Positions 16,141 through 24,252 of a DNA stretch of 64,000 bases are shown here, piece after piece. The translations under genes were made by a program, and so were the position numbers. The notes below the pieces were generated by a model, which searched no databases, was not told the origin of the DNA, and worked only from the letters and a program-made list of their open reading frames with translations. The stretch comes from DASUPK01 sp963843085 (GTDB lineage Bacteria; Actinomycetota; Thermoleophilia; Solirubrobacterales; 70-9). Numbering within the stretch: position 1 is the first letter of the stretch; each line of letters starts with the position of its first letter. The stretch spans positions 1 to 64,000 of the forward strand of contig CAWJJG010000006.1 in NCBI GenBank assembly GCA_963843085.1, written 5' to 3'.

Positions 16141-16633
16141 GAGCGTCTTCGCGGGGGCTGTGGTGCTCGGGGTGGTTGCCGCTCAAGCTGGGTTTGCGAG
16201 CGCCGGCGAGCGCTCCGCGCCCGTTGCGAAGGAGGCAAAGAAGTGCAAGAAGAAGCATCGGCGGAAGTGCCACCGTCGGGCGGCGCGGACCTATGACCTC
16301 GACTACTACGCCGCCATCGCAGCCATGAAGGGCGAGCTCATTCGGATCGGGACAATCGATGCGGAGCAGAGCGGCGCGGCCGTCTACTACATGCTCGACA
16401 CGAGCAGCTGCGGGTGGAGCGTCGCGTACACGGGTGGCCACAGCCTGGGCTGCTACGGCTACACCTACGAGGAGGACAGCACCTGCAACTACTTCGGCTA
16501 TGACTGGAACCGGCAGAAGTATTCACTCATCGCGCGACTGGTGAGCGTCTACTCGCCGCAGGTCACGGTCGGCAGCACCTGGCTGAGCAACGGCTTCCAC
16601 TGCGCGGACCTCGGCAGCACCGGATCGCCATGA
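16094..16633 (+). CDS. Secreted Cys-containing protein with Lys-rich tract
   Basis: A 179-residue protein not assigned to a family. A very basic N-terminus and hydrophobic segment (about 18-37) look like a signal peptide. Directly after it comes a Lys/Arg-rich tract (KKCKKKHRRKCHRR), then a Tyr/Cys-rich globular part with CGWS, LGCYGYTY and FHCADL. The position of the tract matches other secreted proteins in this window. The GTG at 16094 overlaps a minus-strand remnant; the true start is uncertain. Confidence 0.55.
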   Translation: MPRRPRRRRATPQRPRSVFAGAVVLGVVAAQAGFASAGERSAPVAKEAKKCKKKHRRKCHRRAARTYDLDYYAAIAAMKGELIRIGTIDAEQSGAAVYYMLDTSSCGWSVAYTGGHSLGCYGYTYEEDSTCNYFGYDWNRQKYSLIARLVSVYSPQVTVGSTWLSNGFHCADLGSTGSP

Positions 16634-16752
16634 GGTAGGTGCTCGGCCCGGAAGGGCACCCGTGGCGCGACGCGATGTGTGTGCGCGTTGCCCGGGGATA
16701 GCCTCGAAGCACGCTCGGCGACGACCTCAAGAGCGGCCGGCCGGCCGCTAGG

Positions 16753-16900
16753 TGTAGTTCCTCAGAACGTTGTTCATCCGGGCCTCCTTGGAGGCTGGGG
16801 GTGTCGAGACCTCCAGACCCAAGGAGACCACCGGATGAACCTTCACGCTAACGCCAGGACCTGCCCGAACTCCCGCGAGCTGCTCGATGCGCTCGCCGCG
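16753..16900 (+). mobile_element. IS481-type left end with truncated transposase
   Basis: The stretch TGTAGTTCCTCAGAACGTTG at 16753-16772 looks like an IS481-family terminal repeat. It is followed by a leader with the imperfect palindrome GGCCTCCTTGG / CCAAGGAGACC, then at 16835 ATG with MNLHANARTCPNSRELL, the usual N-terminus of IS481 transposases. Homology ends after about 20 codons. No DDE catalytic region and no right end are seen, so the element is dead. Confidence 0.6.
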
Positions 16901-16904
16901 CCGC

Positions 16905-17004
16905 GTGCGCGAGCTGCTGGCCGAGCGGCTGCCCGCCGATCCGCACCTGAACGTCGAGCAGGCGGCTGAGTACCCGGCTGCGCCTCGCTCGCGCGTCTAC
17001 GTTT
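16905..17004 (+). pseudogene. Excisionase-like helix-turn-helix fragment
   Basis: VRELLAERL, then LNVEQAAEYPAAPRSRVYV, resembles the N-terminal DNA-binding helix-turn-helix of excisionase-family proteins (L-T-V-E-Q-A-A-E-Y-L type). It joins directly to the truncated IS481 transposase and then loses the family pattern. The following bases to 17292 hold nothing I recognise. The region looks like stacked debris of mobile elements. Confidence 0.4.
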
Positions 17005-17292
17005 GGTCACGCCATCGATCTTTCCTCACCAGTTGCGCGCTGGCGCTCGTTCTTCTCCTGTCTTGCGCCGGCCCGGCGCACCGAGCCCGGGCGGCGGGTC
17101 GGGTACCGGCTGCGGGACGACGTCGATCAGGCGGGCCCGTCGCGTCGAGCACCGGGTTGTGTCAGGCCGCTGACATCGTCACCGCCGGCTCAAGCGCGGG
17201 CGGCCGGGGCGCCGGATCGGCGAGCGCAACCGCCCTGCCGGGACCTTGTTCCGATGGGTGACAGTAAAACCAGTCAGGGAAGAGGATTGGCA

Positions 17293-18063
17293 ATGCGTAA
17301 GGACACGTATCTGATTGCAGCCACGCTCGGCGCGCTGGCGGCGCTGATCGTCCCGGGGAGCGCCCTCGCGGGCGCACCCACCGGTCAGACTCTGCAGACG
17401 ACGCTCCGGCCGCACAAGCAGAGCAAGAAGACGTTCGGGCCCGCGTCCCTGCACAACGTCATCGGCACCACCTACAGCGATTTCATCGCCTCCCCGTCTG
17501 CCAAGGAGACCAAGTTCACCTTCGGCAAGGACATCAAGTTCGTGAACGGCAAGCTTCCGGCTTGCCCGATGGCGACGCTCAACGCCGCCACCACCACGAT
17601 CGCGGTAACAGCGGCCTGCGGGAGAAGCGTCGTCGGCTCGGGTTCCGACGAGGTCAACAACAGGACGGGTGCGTTCACCACCCCGAACCCCGTGATGCTG
17701 GTGAGCGGCGGTCGGACGACCCTGTACGTCTGGACCCGCATCGCTGGGGCGCTGACACTGGTGCTGAACGGCCAGTACAGCGCGAAGCACCACACGCTCG
17801 ACGTGACCGGGCTGCCGAATACGCCGGGCACCGACCTGACTCTCTTCGACACGTTCCAGGGCAAGGTCAGGACCGGGAAGAAGAAGGTCAAGGTCCACGG
17901 CAAGAAGAAGGTCCACAAGCTGTTCTACGTGATGGCCCGCTGCGGCAAGAAGCGGAAGTGGGTGGTCAACGAGACCACGACCTTCTACGACGGCCGGCAG
18001 ATCACGGCGAGGTCGGTCCAGAAGTGCAAGCAGAAGGGGTCAAAGAAGAAGAGGAGGAAGTAG
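17293..18063 (+). CDS. Secreted protein with Lys-rich C-terminal tail
   Basis: A 256-residue exported protein of unrecognised family. Signal peptide about 1-27 (IVPGSALAG). The mature part is beta-rich with paired cysteines (PACPM, TAACG, MARCGKK, VQKCKQ). The last residues are KQKGSKKKRRK. The ATG at 17293 follows GAAGAGGA; the open frame upstream to 17254 is less likely. A perfect hairpin follows at 18093. Confidence 0.65.
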   Translation: MRKDTYLIAATLGALAALIVPGSALAGAPTGQTLQTTLRPHKQSKKTFGPASLHNVIGTTYSDFIASPSAKETKFTFGKDIKFVNGKLPACPMATLNAATTTIAVTAACGRSVVGSGSDEVNNRTGAFTTPNPVMLVSGGRTTLYVWTRIAGALTLVLNGQYSAKHHTLDVTGLPNTPGTDLTLFDTFQGKVRTGKKKVKVHGKKKVHKLFYVMARCGKKRKWVVNETTTFYDGRQITARSVQKCKQKGSKKKRRK

Positions 18064-18092
18064 GCGGCATTCCTTCATCCGCTGGGAAGCAG

Positions 18093-18118
18093 GAGGGCGG
18101 CCCTTGGGCCGCCCTCTC
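18093..18118. terminator. Bidirectional hairpin terminator
   Basis: A perfect 11-bp stem, GAGGGCGGCCC (18093-18103) and GGGCCGCCCTC (18106-18116), with a 2-nt loop. It sits between the convergent genes ending at 18063 and 18158. There is no long T tract. Confidence 0.7.
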
Positions 18119-18157
18119 TGCGAGGAGGGGCGTGCCGCCCGCCCGGGAATCGGCCGA

Positions 18158-18919
18158 TCAGCCGACCTCCGGTCTCGCCTTCGCGTGCGGATGGATCTCG
18201 GCTCCTCGAAGCCTCAGCCGGACCGCGTTCGCGTAGATCCGCGCGAGCGTCGTCATCGTCATCGGCGGATGGGCGAGCACCAGCCGGAGCAGGCGACGGG
18301 GGGTGAGCTCGGCGCGGTGCAGCGACATGGAGGCAGCGAACACCCGGCGCCCCTGTTCGAGGTTCTTGATGGAGACGGTCAGCCCGTCGGCGGGGGGAGT
18401 GACCGAGATCTCGTAGGTCTGGTTCATCGACTGGAAGGGGGAGACGTGCATCCGCTTCTCGAACGTGCCCTCGACGGGCTCGCTCGGGCCGCGACCGCGC
18501 GCGTCGAGCGCGTACGCGACACGCTCGCCCCACGGGGTGTTCGTCACCTCTGCGATCACGCTGTCGAGCGAGCCGTCGCCGGCCTGTAGGAAGACGAGCG
18601 ACAGCGGGTTGAACCCGACGCCGGCGTAGCGCGGGTTCGCGAGCAGCTGGACGGATCCGTGAGGACGCCTGCCGAGCCTTGCCTGCACCAGGTCCCGGGC
18701 CCGTTCCATCAGCGGCCCGTCGCCGCCCGGCAGATAGTCCTGGTCTTGAAATCGAGCCGGGGCCGGGTGCCTGGCCGACCAGAGCGGGACCCTGTCGAGC
18801 AGCCTGGGCAGCTCCTCGAGATCGAACAGCGGCATGAAGATCCGGTAGCGGAAGGAGTGGGGCGCCTCCCCGAAGCGGCGGTGTGCCACCCAGCCCTGAT
18901 AGATGGCGGAGGCGCTCAC
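18158..18919 (-). CDS. DUF1365 family protein
   Basis: A 253-residue DUF1365 protein. Family marks: SAIYQGWVAHRRF at the N-terminus, SFRYRIFMPLFDLEEL, LANPRYAGVGFNPLS (about 100-114), AEVTNTPWGER, and FEKRMHVSPF. The biochemical activity is not established; the family is usually encoded beside an FAD-dependent oxidoreductase, as here, and often beside a cyclopropane-fatty-acid-synthase-like methyltransferase. The GTG 18919 overlaps the oxidoreductase stop by 4 bases. Last gene of the light-cluster operon. Confidence 0.88.
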   Translation of the reverse strand: MSASAIYQGWVAHRRFGEAPHSFRYRIFMPLFDLEELPRLLDRVPLWSARHPAPARFQDQDYLPGGDGPLMERARDLVQARLGRRPHGSVQLLANPRYAGVGFNPLSLVFLQAGDGSLDSVIAEVTNTPWGERVAYALDARGRGPSEPVEGTFEKRMHVSPFQSMNQTYEISVTPPADGLTVSIKNLEQGRRVFAASMSLHRAELTPRRLLRLVLAHPPMTMTTLARIYANAVRLRLRGAEIHPHAKARPEVG

Positions 18920-20262
18920 GCGGCCTCGCGCAATTCCTCGTCGGCGACGGGCTCCGGGAGCTTCGACACCGGCGCCACCTCGCCGCGCTGTGGCAGGGGC
19001 CCGCGACCGCCGAGCCTCTCGGAGACGCGGAGGGCCGACCAGACGCCGTCCTCGTGGAAGCCCCACCGCCAGTACGCGCCGCAGTAGTGGGTCCGGCGCT
19101 GACCTGAGATCTCCGCCCAGCGGCGCTGCGCCGACATGCCCTGGGGGGTGAAGACCGGGTGGGCGTATTCGATCCTGCGAATGACCGAGTTCGGGTCGAT
19201 CGACTCGGTCAGGTTGAGGGTGACCAGAAAGTCGCGGTCGGCGACCAGCGACTGCAGCCGGTTCATGTCGTAGGTCACCGCGGTCCTGCCGGTGGCCCGC
19301 TCGGTGAGGTGGTAGTTCCAGCTGGCCCAGGCGCTCCGGCGGCGAGGCATCAGGCTCGCGTCGGTGTGCAGGACGGCTTCGTTTCGCTGGTAGGGGATGC
19401 TCCCGAGGATCTCCGCCTCGGCCGGACTCGGGTCGGCGAGCATCCCGAGCGCAACGTCGGAGTGCACGGCCAGCACCACCTCGTCGAAGCGCTCGCACGA
19501 GTCGTCGAGTGCGATCACCACTCCCCCCGGAACACGGTGGACTCGTCGAACCGGCGTCCGCCGGCTGATCCGGTCGCGGAAGGGCGAGGTCAGGGCCTGC
19601 ACGTAGCGTCGCGAGCCCCCGGCGATCGCTCGCCAGGACGGCCTGTCGCGAAGCTGCAGGACGCGGTGGTTCTCGAAGAACTCCGCGAGGAAGCCGGCGG
19701 GGAAGCTCCACATCTGGTCGGGGTCGGCCGACCAGACCGCCGCGGCCTGCGGCACCAGGAGGCGCTCGATGAAGTAGTCGGAGTAGCCACCGTCCTCGAG
19801 GAAGCGGCGGAGCGAGGGCCCTCGGCCGCCGCGGCCGACCAGCTTGCGTGCCTCGCGGTTGAAGCGGATCAGATCGCGCAGCATCCGGTGGAAGCGGAGA
19901 TCGAGAACGTGGGCCGGGCGCGCGAACAGACCGCGCGGGCCGGTTGTGGCCCACTCGAAGCCGCCGTGGCCATCGGAGACCGAGAAGCTCATGTCGGTGG
20001 GCTGGGAGGAGACACCGAGCTCAACCAGCATGCGCTCGAAGTTGGGGTAGTTGAGCTCGTTGAAGACGATGAACCCCGTGTCGACGGCCAGGGTCCCCCC
20101 GGTCGTCTCGACGTCGATCGTGTTGGTGTGGCCGCCTGCGTAGGCGCCGGCCTCGAAGACCTGGACATCGTGGCCCGCGCGGTGGAGCTCGGCCGCGGCC
20201 ACGAGGCCGGACACCCCGGCGCCGACGACGGCGATGCGCCTCGAATTCGCGAATCGCCTCAT
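18916..20262 (-). CDS. FAD-dependent amine-oxidase-like oxidoreductase
   Basis: A 448-residue flavoprotein. The Rossmann motif is AVVGAGVSGL (G14, G16, G19), followed by FEAG and GGHTNTIDV; the C-terminus has YCGAYWRWGFHEDG and a final FAD-contacting helix. It belongs to the NAD(P)-binding FAD oxidoreductases that pair with DUF1365 proteins. A role in modifying unsaturated fatty acids under light or oxidative stress is inferred from such neighbourhoods. The start ATG 20262 overlaps the upstream SRPBCC stop by 4 bases (ATGA), and the stop overlaps the DUF1365 start. Confidence 0.87.
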   Translation of the reverse strand: MRRFANSRRIAVVGAGVSGLVAAAELHRAGHDVQVFEAGAYAGGHTNTIDVETTGGTLAVDTGFIVFNELNYPNFERMLVELGVSSQPTDMSFSVSDGHGGFEWATTGPRGLFARPAHVLDLRFHRMLRDLIRFNREARKLVGRGGRGPSLRRFLEDGGYSDYFIERLLVPQAAAVWSADPDQMWSFPAGFLAEFFENHRVLQLRDRPSWRAIAGGSRRYVQALTSPFRDRISRRTPVRRVHRVPGGVVIALDDSCERFDEVVLAVHSDVALGMLADPSPAEAEILGSIPYQRNEAVLHTDASLMPRRRSAWASWNYHLTERATGRTAVTYDMNRLQSLVADRDFLVTLNLTESIDPNSVIRRIEYAHPVFTPQGMSAQRRWAEISGQRRTHYCGAYWRWGFHEDGVWSALRVSERLGGRGPLPQRGEVAPVSKLPEPVADEELREAA

Positions 20263-20729
20263 GCCGCCATCCGGTCCTCGGGCGTGCCGAGCGCGGGCTT
20301 GTCGAGTCGATCGGCGAGGCCCTGCTTCGCGTTTTCGCCGAGCCGCCCGAAGGCCGCCCGCAGCGGAAGTTCGAAGACCTTGCGGATCCCCTTCAGACGT
20401 AGCTCCGCATCCCAGGTGACCCTGCTGTGCTCGCCGTCGACCGGCTCGATCCACGCCACGTCGCGGACGGACACGGACTCTGTCTCTGCCTCGAACACGA
20501 CGCGGTTGGGCCGGTCGACCTCGACCACGCGGTAGGGGAGGCTGAGCGTCTTTCCGCGGAAGCTGACCTCGAGCTCGTAGCGTGCCGTCTCGGTCCGCGG
20601 CTCGCCCGCGGTCAATGCGACATTCTCCACGCTCGGGTCCCACTGGCCCACCGAGCGCAGGTCGGCCAGGTAGTCCCAGACGTCCTCCGCGACGTGGGGT
20701 GCGTCGACGGTTCCTGTGTATCTCGCCAT
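20259..20729 (-). CDS. SRPBCC (START-like) family protein
   Basis: A 156-residue protein of the polyketide cyclase/START-like fold, a lipid or small-hydrophobe binding cavity. Marks: VDAPHVAEDVWDYLADLRSVGQWDP at the N-terminus and the long C-terminal helix LRAAFGRLGENAKQGL. It lies between the SDR (26-base gap) and FAD oxidoreductase genes. AAAGGA lies upstream of ATG 20729. It may carry a lipid substrate for the operon's enzymes. Confidence 0.8.
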   Translation of the reverse strand: MARYTGTVDAPHVAEDVWDYLADLRSVGQWDPSVENVALTAGEPRTETARYELEVSFRGKTLSLPYRVVEVDRPNRVVFEAETESVSVRDVAWIEPVDGEHSRVTWDAELRLKGIRKVFELPLRAAFGRLGENAKQGLADRLDKPALGTPEDRMAA

Positions 20730-20754
20730 CTCGTTTCCTTTCTCGATCTTTGGT

Positions 20755-21738
20755 TCAGCCGACCAGAGCCGCGCGCGGGATCTCCGAGGCGGTGCACAGT
20801 CGGTCGCATTCGCGCCAGAGCCGACCCCGGTCCTCCGCGGTCTCTTTGGTCGAACGAAGGCGGTGCTCGGGTCTGGGGACGCGGTCGTGCCAGAACCCGC
20901 AGGTCGCCGGCACGAGCTTGGGAGTCGTCCCGAGCCAGATGACCGTGTCGGCGCCCTGGCGAGCGTCTCGTAGGAGCGGCCGCATCGCACGCCTGAAGCG
21001 CGGCAGCGAGGATCGGAGCCCCGGGGTGTCGGCCCAGCCCGGATGCATCGCGTGAAACGCGATCCGCTCTGCCGGTACTCGCTCGGCCCAGGACCGATTG
21101 AGCGCCACCTGTGCACGCTTGGTGTGCGCGTAGAAGCGCGAGCCGTCGAAGGGTTGGTCGTCCAGCTGGGGGTCGGTGGAGTCGAGGCGCGCCGTGTACA
21201 TGCCGCCTGAGGAAACAGCGATCACCCGCGATTCCCGGGCGGCCAGCAGGGCGGGAAGAAGCAGCGAGGTGAGCAGGAACGGCCCGAGGACGTTGGTGGC
21301 GAAGGTCAGCTCGATCCCCTCCTGCGTGTAGGTCCGCGCGGCCGGAAGCACCGCGGCGTTGTGGACCAGTAGGTCGAGGCACTCATCGCGCGCCTGGAAC
21401 GCCTCCGCAAAGCGCCGGATCGCGGAGAGATCGGAGAGATCGCAAGCCTCCACCCCGATCGCCTCGCTCGCGGCTGGCACGCGAGACCCGATCCGCGTGA
21501 CCGCTTCCTCACCGCGCGCCCGGTCTCTGACCAGCATCCCGACCCGGCATCCCGCGGTCGCGAAGCCCTCGCAGATCGCCTCCCCGATTCCGGAGCTGCC
21601 GCCGGTCACCAACGCGGTCTTGCCATGAAGCCTCCCGCGGAACGGCTCGTCCCGCCCCAGCCCTCTGAGTCTGTAGCCGACCCGGGAGTAGCCCGGAAGG
21701 ACGGTGCGGTCGAGCGCCCGATCGAGGAACCCGGTCAT
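20755..21738 (-). CDS. Short-chain dehydrogenase/reductase
   Basis: A 327-residue SDR with an N-terminal extension of about 40 residues. Cofactor motif GGSSGIG (46-52), HNAA (127-130), catalytic Ser 176/177, Y203 and K207 (YAHTK). It resembles DHRS12-like SDRs often found in light-regulated lipid clusters. The start ATG 21738 has AAAGGAG at good spacing. First gene of the four-gene operon transcribed divergently from the B12-binding regulator. Confidence 0.85.
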   Translation of the reverse strand: MTGFLDRALDRTVLPGYSRVGYRLRGLGRDEPFRGRLHGKTALVTGGSSGIGEAICEGFATAGCRVGMLVRDRARGEEAVTRIGSRVPAASEAIGVEACDLSDLSAIRRFAEAFQARDECLDLLVHNAAVLPAARTYTQEGIELTFATNVLGPFLLTSLLLPALLAARESRVIAVSSGGMYTARLDSTDPQLDDQPFDGSRFYAHTKRAQVALNRSWAERVPAERIAFHAMHPGWADTPGLRSSLPRFRRAMRPLLRDARQGADTVIWLGTTPKLVPATCGFWHDRVPRPEHRLRSTKETAEDRGRLWRECDRLCTASEIPRAALVG

Positions 21739-21769
21739 CGCTTTCTCCTTTGTCCGAGTCTCATCTAAT

Positions 21770-21834
21770 GTCTGTCTAGGGTTGACGCGGTCTCTTCTAA
21801 CAGCTAGCCTGAAGGCTGTCAAGAGTCTGTCCAG
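21770..21834. promoter_or_regulatory. Face-to-face divergent promoters with direct repeats
   Basis: Minus-strand promoter: TTGACA (complement of 21817-21822), 17-base spacer, TAGAAG (complement of 21794-21799), driving the SDR operon. Plus-strand promoter: TTGACG (21782-21787), 17-base spacer, TAGCCT (21805-21810), driving the MerR-type gene. The two overlap completely. Direct repeats GTCTGTCTAG (21770-21779) and GTCTGTCCAG (21825-21834) bracket them and are candidate operator half-sites for the adjacent regulator. Confidence 0.6.
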
Positions 21835-22721
21835 TGTCTACCCCGTCAGATAACACCTCGGAAGGCCCGCTCGTCCGAATCGGCGAGCTCAGCCGGCGCA
21901 CCGGTGTCGGCGTCGACACGCTGCGCGCGTGGGAGCGGCGCTACGAGCTGCTGGACCCGCAGCGGAGCGCCGGCGGCTTCCGCCTTTACGGCACGAGCGA
22001 CGAGGAGCGGGTGAGGGCCATGAAGGCCCTGATCGACTCGGGTGTCTCGGCGGTCGAGGCGGCGCGCCTCGCGGCATCGGAGGCCTCTTCCGGGAGGAGC
22101 CAGACGGAGGCGGCGGGCATCGACCACGCCGAGCGGCTGGTCGCGGCGCTCGACCGCTTCGACGAGGCCGACGCGAACGCGATCCTCGATGACGCGATCG
22201 CCCGCTTCACCGTCGATGCGGTCGCGAGCCGCCTCCTGCTGCCGGTGCTGCACGAGATCGGAAAGCGCTGGGAGACCGGCGACATCTCCGTGGCGGAGGA
22301 GCACTTTGCGACCTCCCTCCTGCGGGGTCGCATGCTGGCGCTGGGCCGCAACTGGGGCGCGGGCGGCGGACCGCTTGCCGTCCTCGCCTGCCCGCCCGGC
22401 GAGCAGCACGACCTCGGCCTGATCGCATTCGGGCTCGTTCTTCGTGAGCGTGGCTGGCGCATCGCCCTGCTCGGGGGCGATACCCCGATCGAGACGATCT
22501 CGGAGGTGGTGGCGAAGCTCATCCCCGACGCCGTGGTGCTGGCCGCGGTGATCCCCGAGCCGCTCGAGGCCGTCGCGAAGAAGATCCGGAAGCTCGCACG
22601 CGAATCCACCGTGCTGATCGGGGGCGAGGGGGCGGATGACGCGCTGGCCCGGCGCCTCGGCGTTCGCGCGCTGGAGCCCGATCCGATCGCGGCCGCCGCG
22701 GGTATGCGCGAGGCGCGATGA
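21834..22721 (+). CDS. CarH/LitR-type B12-binding MerR regulator (light sensor)
   Basis: A 295-residue regulator. N-terminal MerR helix-turn-helix (about 14-80, IGELSRRTGVGVDTLRAWERRY), a helical cap (about 97-172) and a cobalamin-binding Rossmann domain (about 180-290). The cap has W146, then nine residues, then E156-H157, the Wx9EH motif of adenosylcobalamin photoreceptors. The B12 domain has ExHxxG at 190-195 (E190, H192, G195). Known CarH proteins bind DNA as a tetramer in the dark and release it on light. It probably represses the divergent operon and itself. GTG 21834 has no clear Shine-Dalgarno sequence and lies about 24 bases after the -10 box. Confidence 0.88.
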   Translation: MSTPSDNTSEGPLVRIGELSRRTGVGVDTLRAWERRYELLDPQRSAGGFRLYGTSDEERVRAMKALIDSGVSAVEAARLAASEASSGRSQTEAAGIDHAERLVAALDRFDEADANAILDDAIARFTVDAVASRLLLPVLHEIGKRWETGDISVAEEHFATSLLRGRMLALGRNWGAGGGPLAVLACPPGEQHDLGLIAFGLVLRERGWRIALLGGDTPIETISEVVAKLIPDAVVLAAVIPEPLEAVAKKIRKLARESTVLIGGEGADDALARRLGVRALEPDPIAAAAGMREAR

Positions 22722-23638
22722 CGACAGAGACCCGCACCGCGCTGGTCACCGGGGCGACGGGCTTCGTCGGCGGCAGGCTCGCGACGGCTCTTGCCGAGCA
22801 CGGCTGGCACGTTCGCGCGCTGGTGCGCGATCGCGGCCGAGCGAAGGACCTGACGGATCAGGGCATCGAGCTGATGGAGGGCGACGTGCTCGACGCCGAC
22901 TCGCTCCGAGGCGCCGGGGAGGGGGCGGAGGTCGCCTATTACCTCGTCCACTCGATGGGCCGCGGCGGAGAGGGGAACTTCGAGGAGAAGGAGGGTCGCG
23001 CGGCAGAGAACTTCGCCGCGATGGCGAAGCGCGAAGGGGTCGGCCGGGTCGTCTATCTGGGAGGGCTGGGGGACAGGCCGCGCTCGAAGCACCTGCGCAG
23101 CCGGCAGCGCACGGCGGAGATCCTCGGGGAGGCCGGCCCGCCACTCACCTACTTCCGGGCCGCCATGGTCGTCGGGGCGCGCAGCGAGTCCTACCGCACG
23201 CTTCGCTACCTGGTCGAGCGGCTCCCGGCGATGATCGCTCCGGCGTGGCTGTCCACGCCGACGCAGCCGATCGCGGTGGACGACGTGGTCGACTACCTGC
23301 GGCGGGCGCCTGACGTCCCGGAATCCGAGGGCCGCGAGGTGCAGATAGGCGGCTCGAACGTCCTCTCCTACGGCGAGATGCTCGATCGGATGGCGCACGC
23401 GCTGGGCAAGCATCCGAGGCCCAAGCTGCCGGTCCCGTTGCTGACGCCGCGGCTCTCCTCGCTGTGGATCGGGCTGGTGACGCCGGTCGACGCGGGCGTG
23501 GCGCGGCCCCTGGTCGAGGGGCTCTCGACGCCGACGACCGTCACCGACCCGTCAGGAGCCGAGGCCTTCGGCATTCAGCCGATGTCGTTCCCGGAGGCGC
23601 TTCGCCGCGCGCTCGAAGAGGACCCGGAGCTGCGTTGA
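22718..23638 (+). CDS. NAD(P)H-binding atypical SDR
   Basis: A 306-residue extended/atypical SDR. N-terminal motif LVTGATGFVGGRLA (GxxGxxG), EGDVLD at strand 3, and YYLVHSMG. There is no YxxxK triad in the usual place, as in NmrA/complex-I-subunit-like members that bind NAD(P) without classical activity. ATG 22718 overlaps the regulator's stop by 4 bases, so it is co-expressed with the light sensor. Confidence 0.78.
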   Translation: MTTETRTALVTGATGFVGGRLATALAEHGWHVRALVRDRGRAKDLTDQGIELMEGDVLDADSLRGAGEGAEVAYYLVHSMGRGGEGNFEEKEGRAAENFAAMAKREGVGRVVYLGGLGDRPRSKHLRSRQRTAEILGEAGPPLTYFRAAMVVGARSESYRTLRYLVERLPAMIAPAWLSTPTQPIAVDDVVDYLRRAPDVPESEGREVQIGGSNVLSYGEMLDRMAHALGKHPRPKLPVPLLTPRLSSLWIGLVTPVDAGVARPLVEGLSTPTTVTDPSGAEAFGIQPMSFPEALRRALEEDPELR

Positions 23639-24252
23639 TGCCGTTCGGCCTGAGGCTTCACCCGGACCGGACGGAACAGGTCCCCCTGACGGGGGCCGTC
23701 TCCTCCCATCAGGGAGGGGAGCTCGACCTCCGCGGGCCGCTCTCCGAGATCCTCACCCGCGACTTCCTTGGCTGGGCCGCTCACGCGTACTGGCGCCTGA
23801 TCACGCGTTTCACACTCGGCCTGATCCGCGTCACCTCCGATGGTGGGGATCAGTGCGTCGTCGCGATCGGGCGCCCGCTGGTGCTGCTCCGCTTCCACGA
23901 GCCGGAGTACGAGCTCCAGGACGGCGATGGGTCCGTCACCTGGCGGATCAAGCGCGGCATCCTCGTCGCCGGGGGCGGACGCGACCGCGGGTTCCTGCGC
24001 CTCTCGATCAGGTCGATGGACACCGAGGGCGCCGACGGCGCGACTCGGGTGAGGGTCGAAATGGACGTCGAGAACTTCTACCCGTGGTTACGCGGCCGTG
24101 GCGCCTTCGCGCGGCTCGGCGTCTGGATCTACGCGAACACCCAGCAGCGGATCCACCGGCTGGTCACCAGGCGCTTCCTGTACCGACTGGCGACTGCGCT
24201 CGAATACGGCCCGGCCCGCTCGGCTCACGGCGCGACGATCGGCTCCGGGTAG
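23638..24252 (+). CDS. Conserved protein of unknown function in the light cluster
   Basis: A 204-residue protein I cannot assign. It is rich in beta strands in the middle (CVVAIGRPLVLLRFHEPEYEL, VTWRIKRGILVAG, GFLRLSIR) and ends in an amphipathic helical region (IYANTQQRIHRLVTRRFL). No signal peptide. ATG 23638 overlaps the previous stop by one base, so it belongs to the same transcript as the B12 regulator. Its last 28 bases overlap the end of the convergent photolyase gene. Confidence 0.6.
   Translation: MPFGLRLHPDRTEQVPLTGAVSSHQGGELDLRGPLSEILTRDFLGWAAHAYWRLITRFTLGLIRVTSDGGDQCVVAIGRPLVLLRFHEPEYELQDGDGSVTWRIKRGILVAGGGRDRGFLRLSIRSMDTEGADGATRVRVEMDVENFYPWLRGRGAFARLGVWIYANTQQRIHRLVTRRFLYRLATALEYGPARSAHGATIGSG

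Noticed and set aside
16634..17292. A functional insertion sequence
   Set aside because: Only the left end and about 20 codons of an IS481-type transposase are present; catalytic residues and the right end are missing.
22718..23638. Classical SDR activity for the gene after the B12 regulator
   Set aside because: The Ser-Tyr-x-x-x-Lys set is not found at the expected place, so only NAD(P) binding is claimed.
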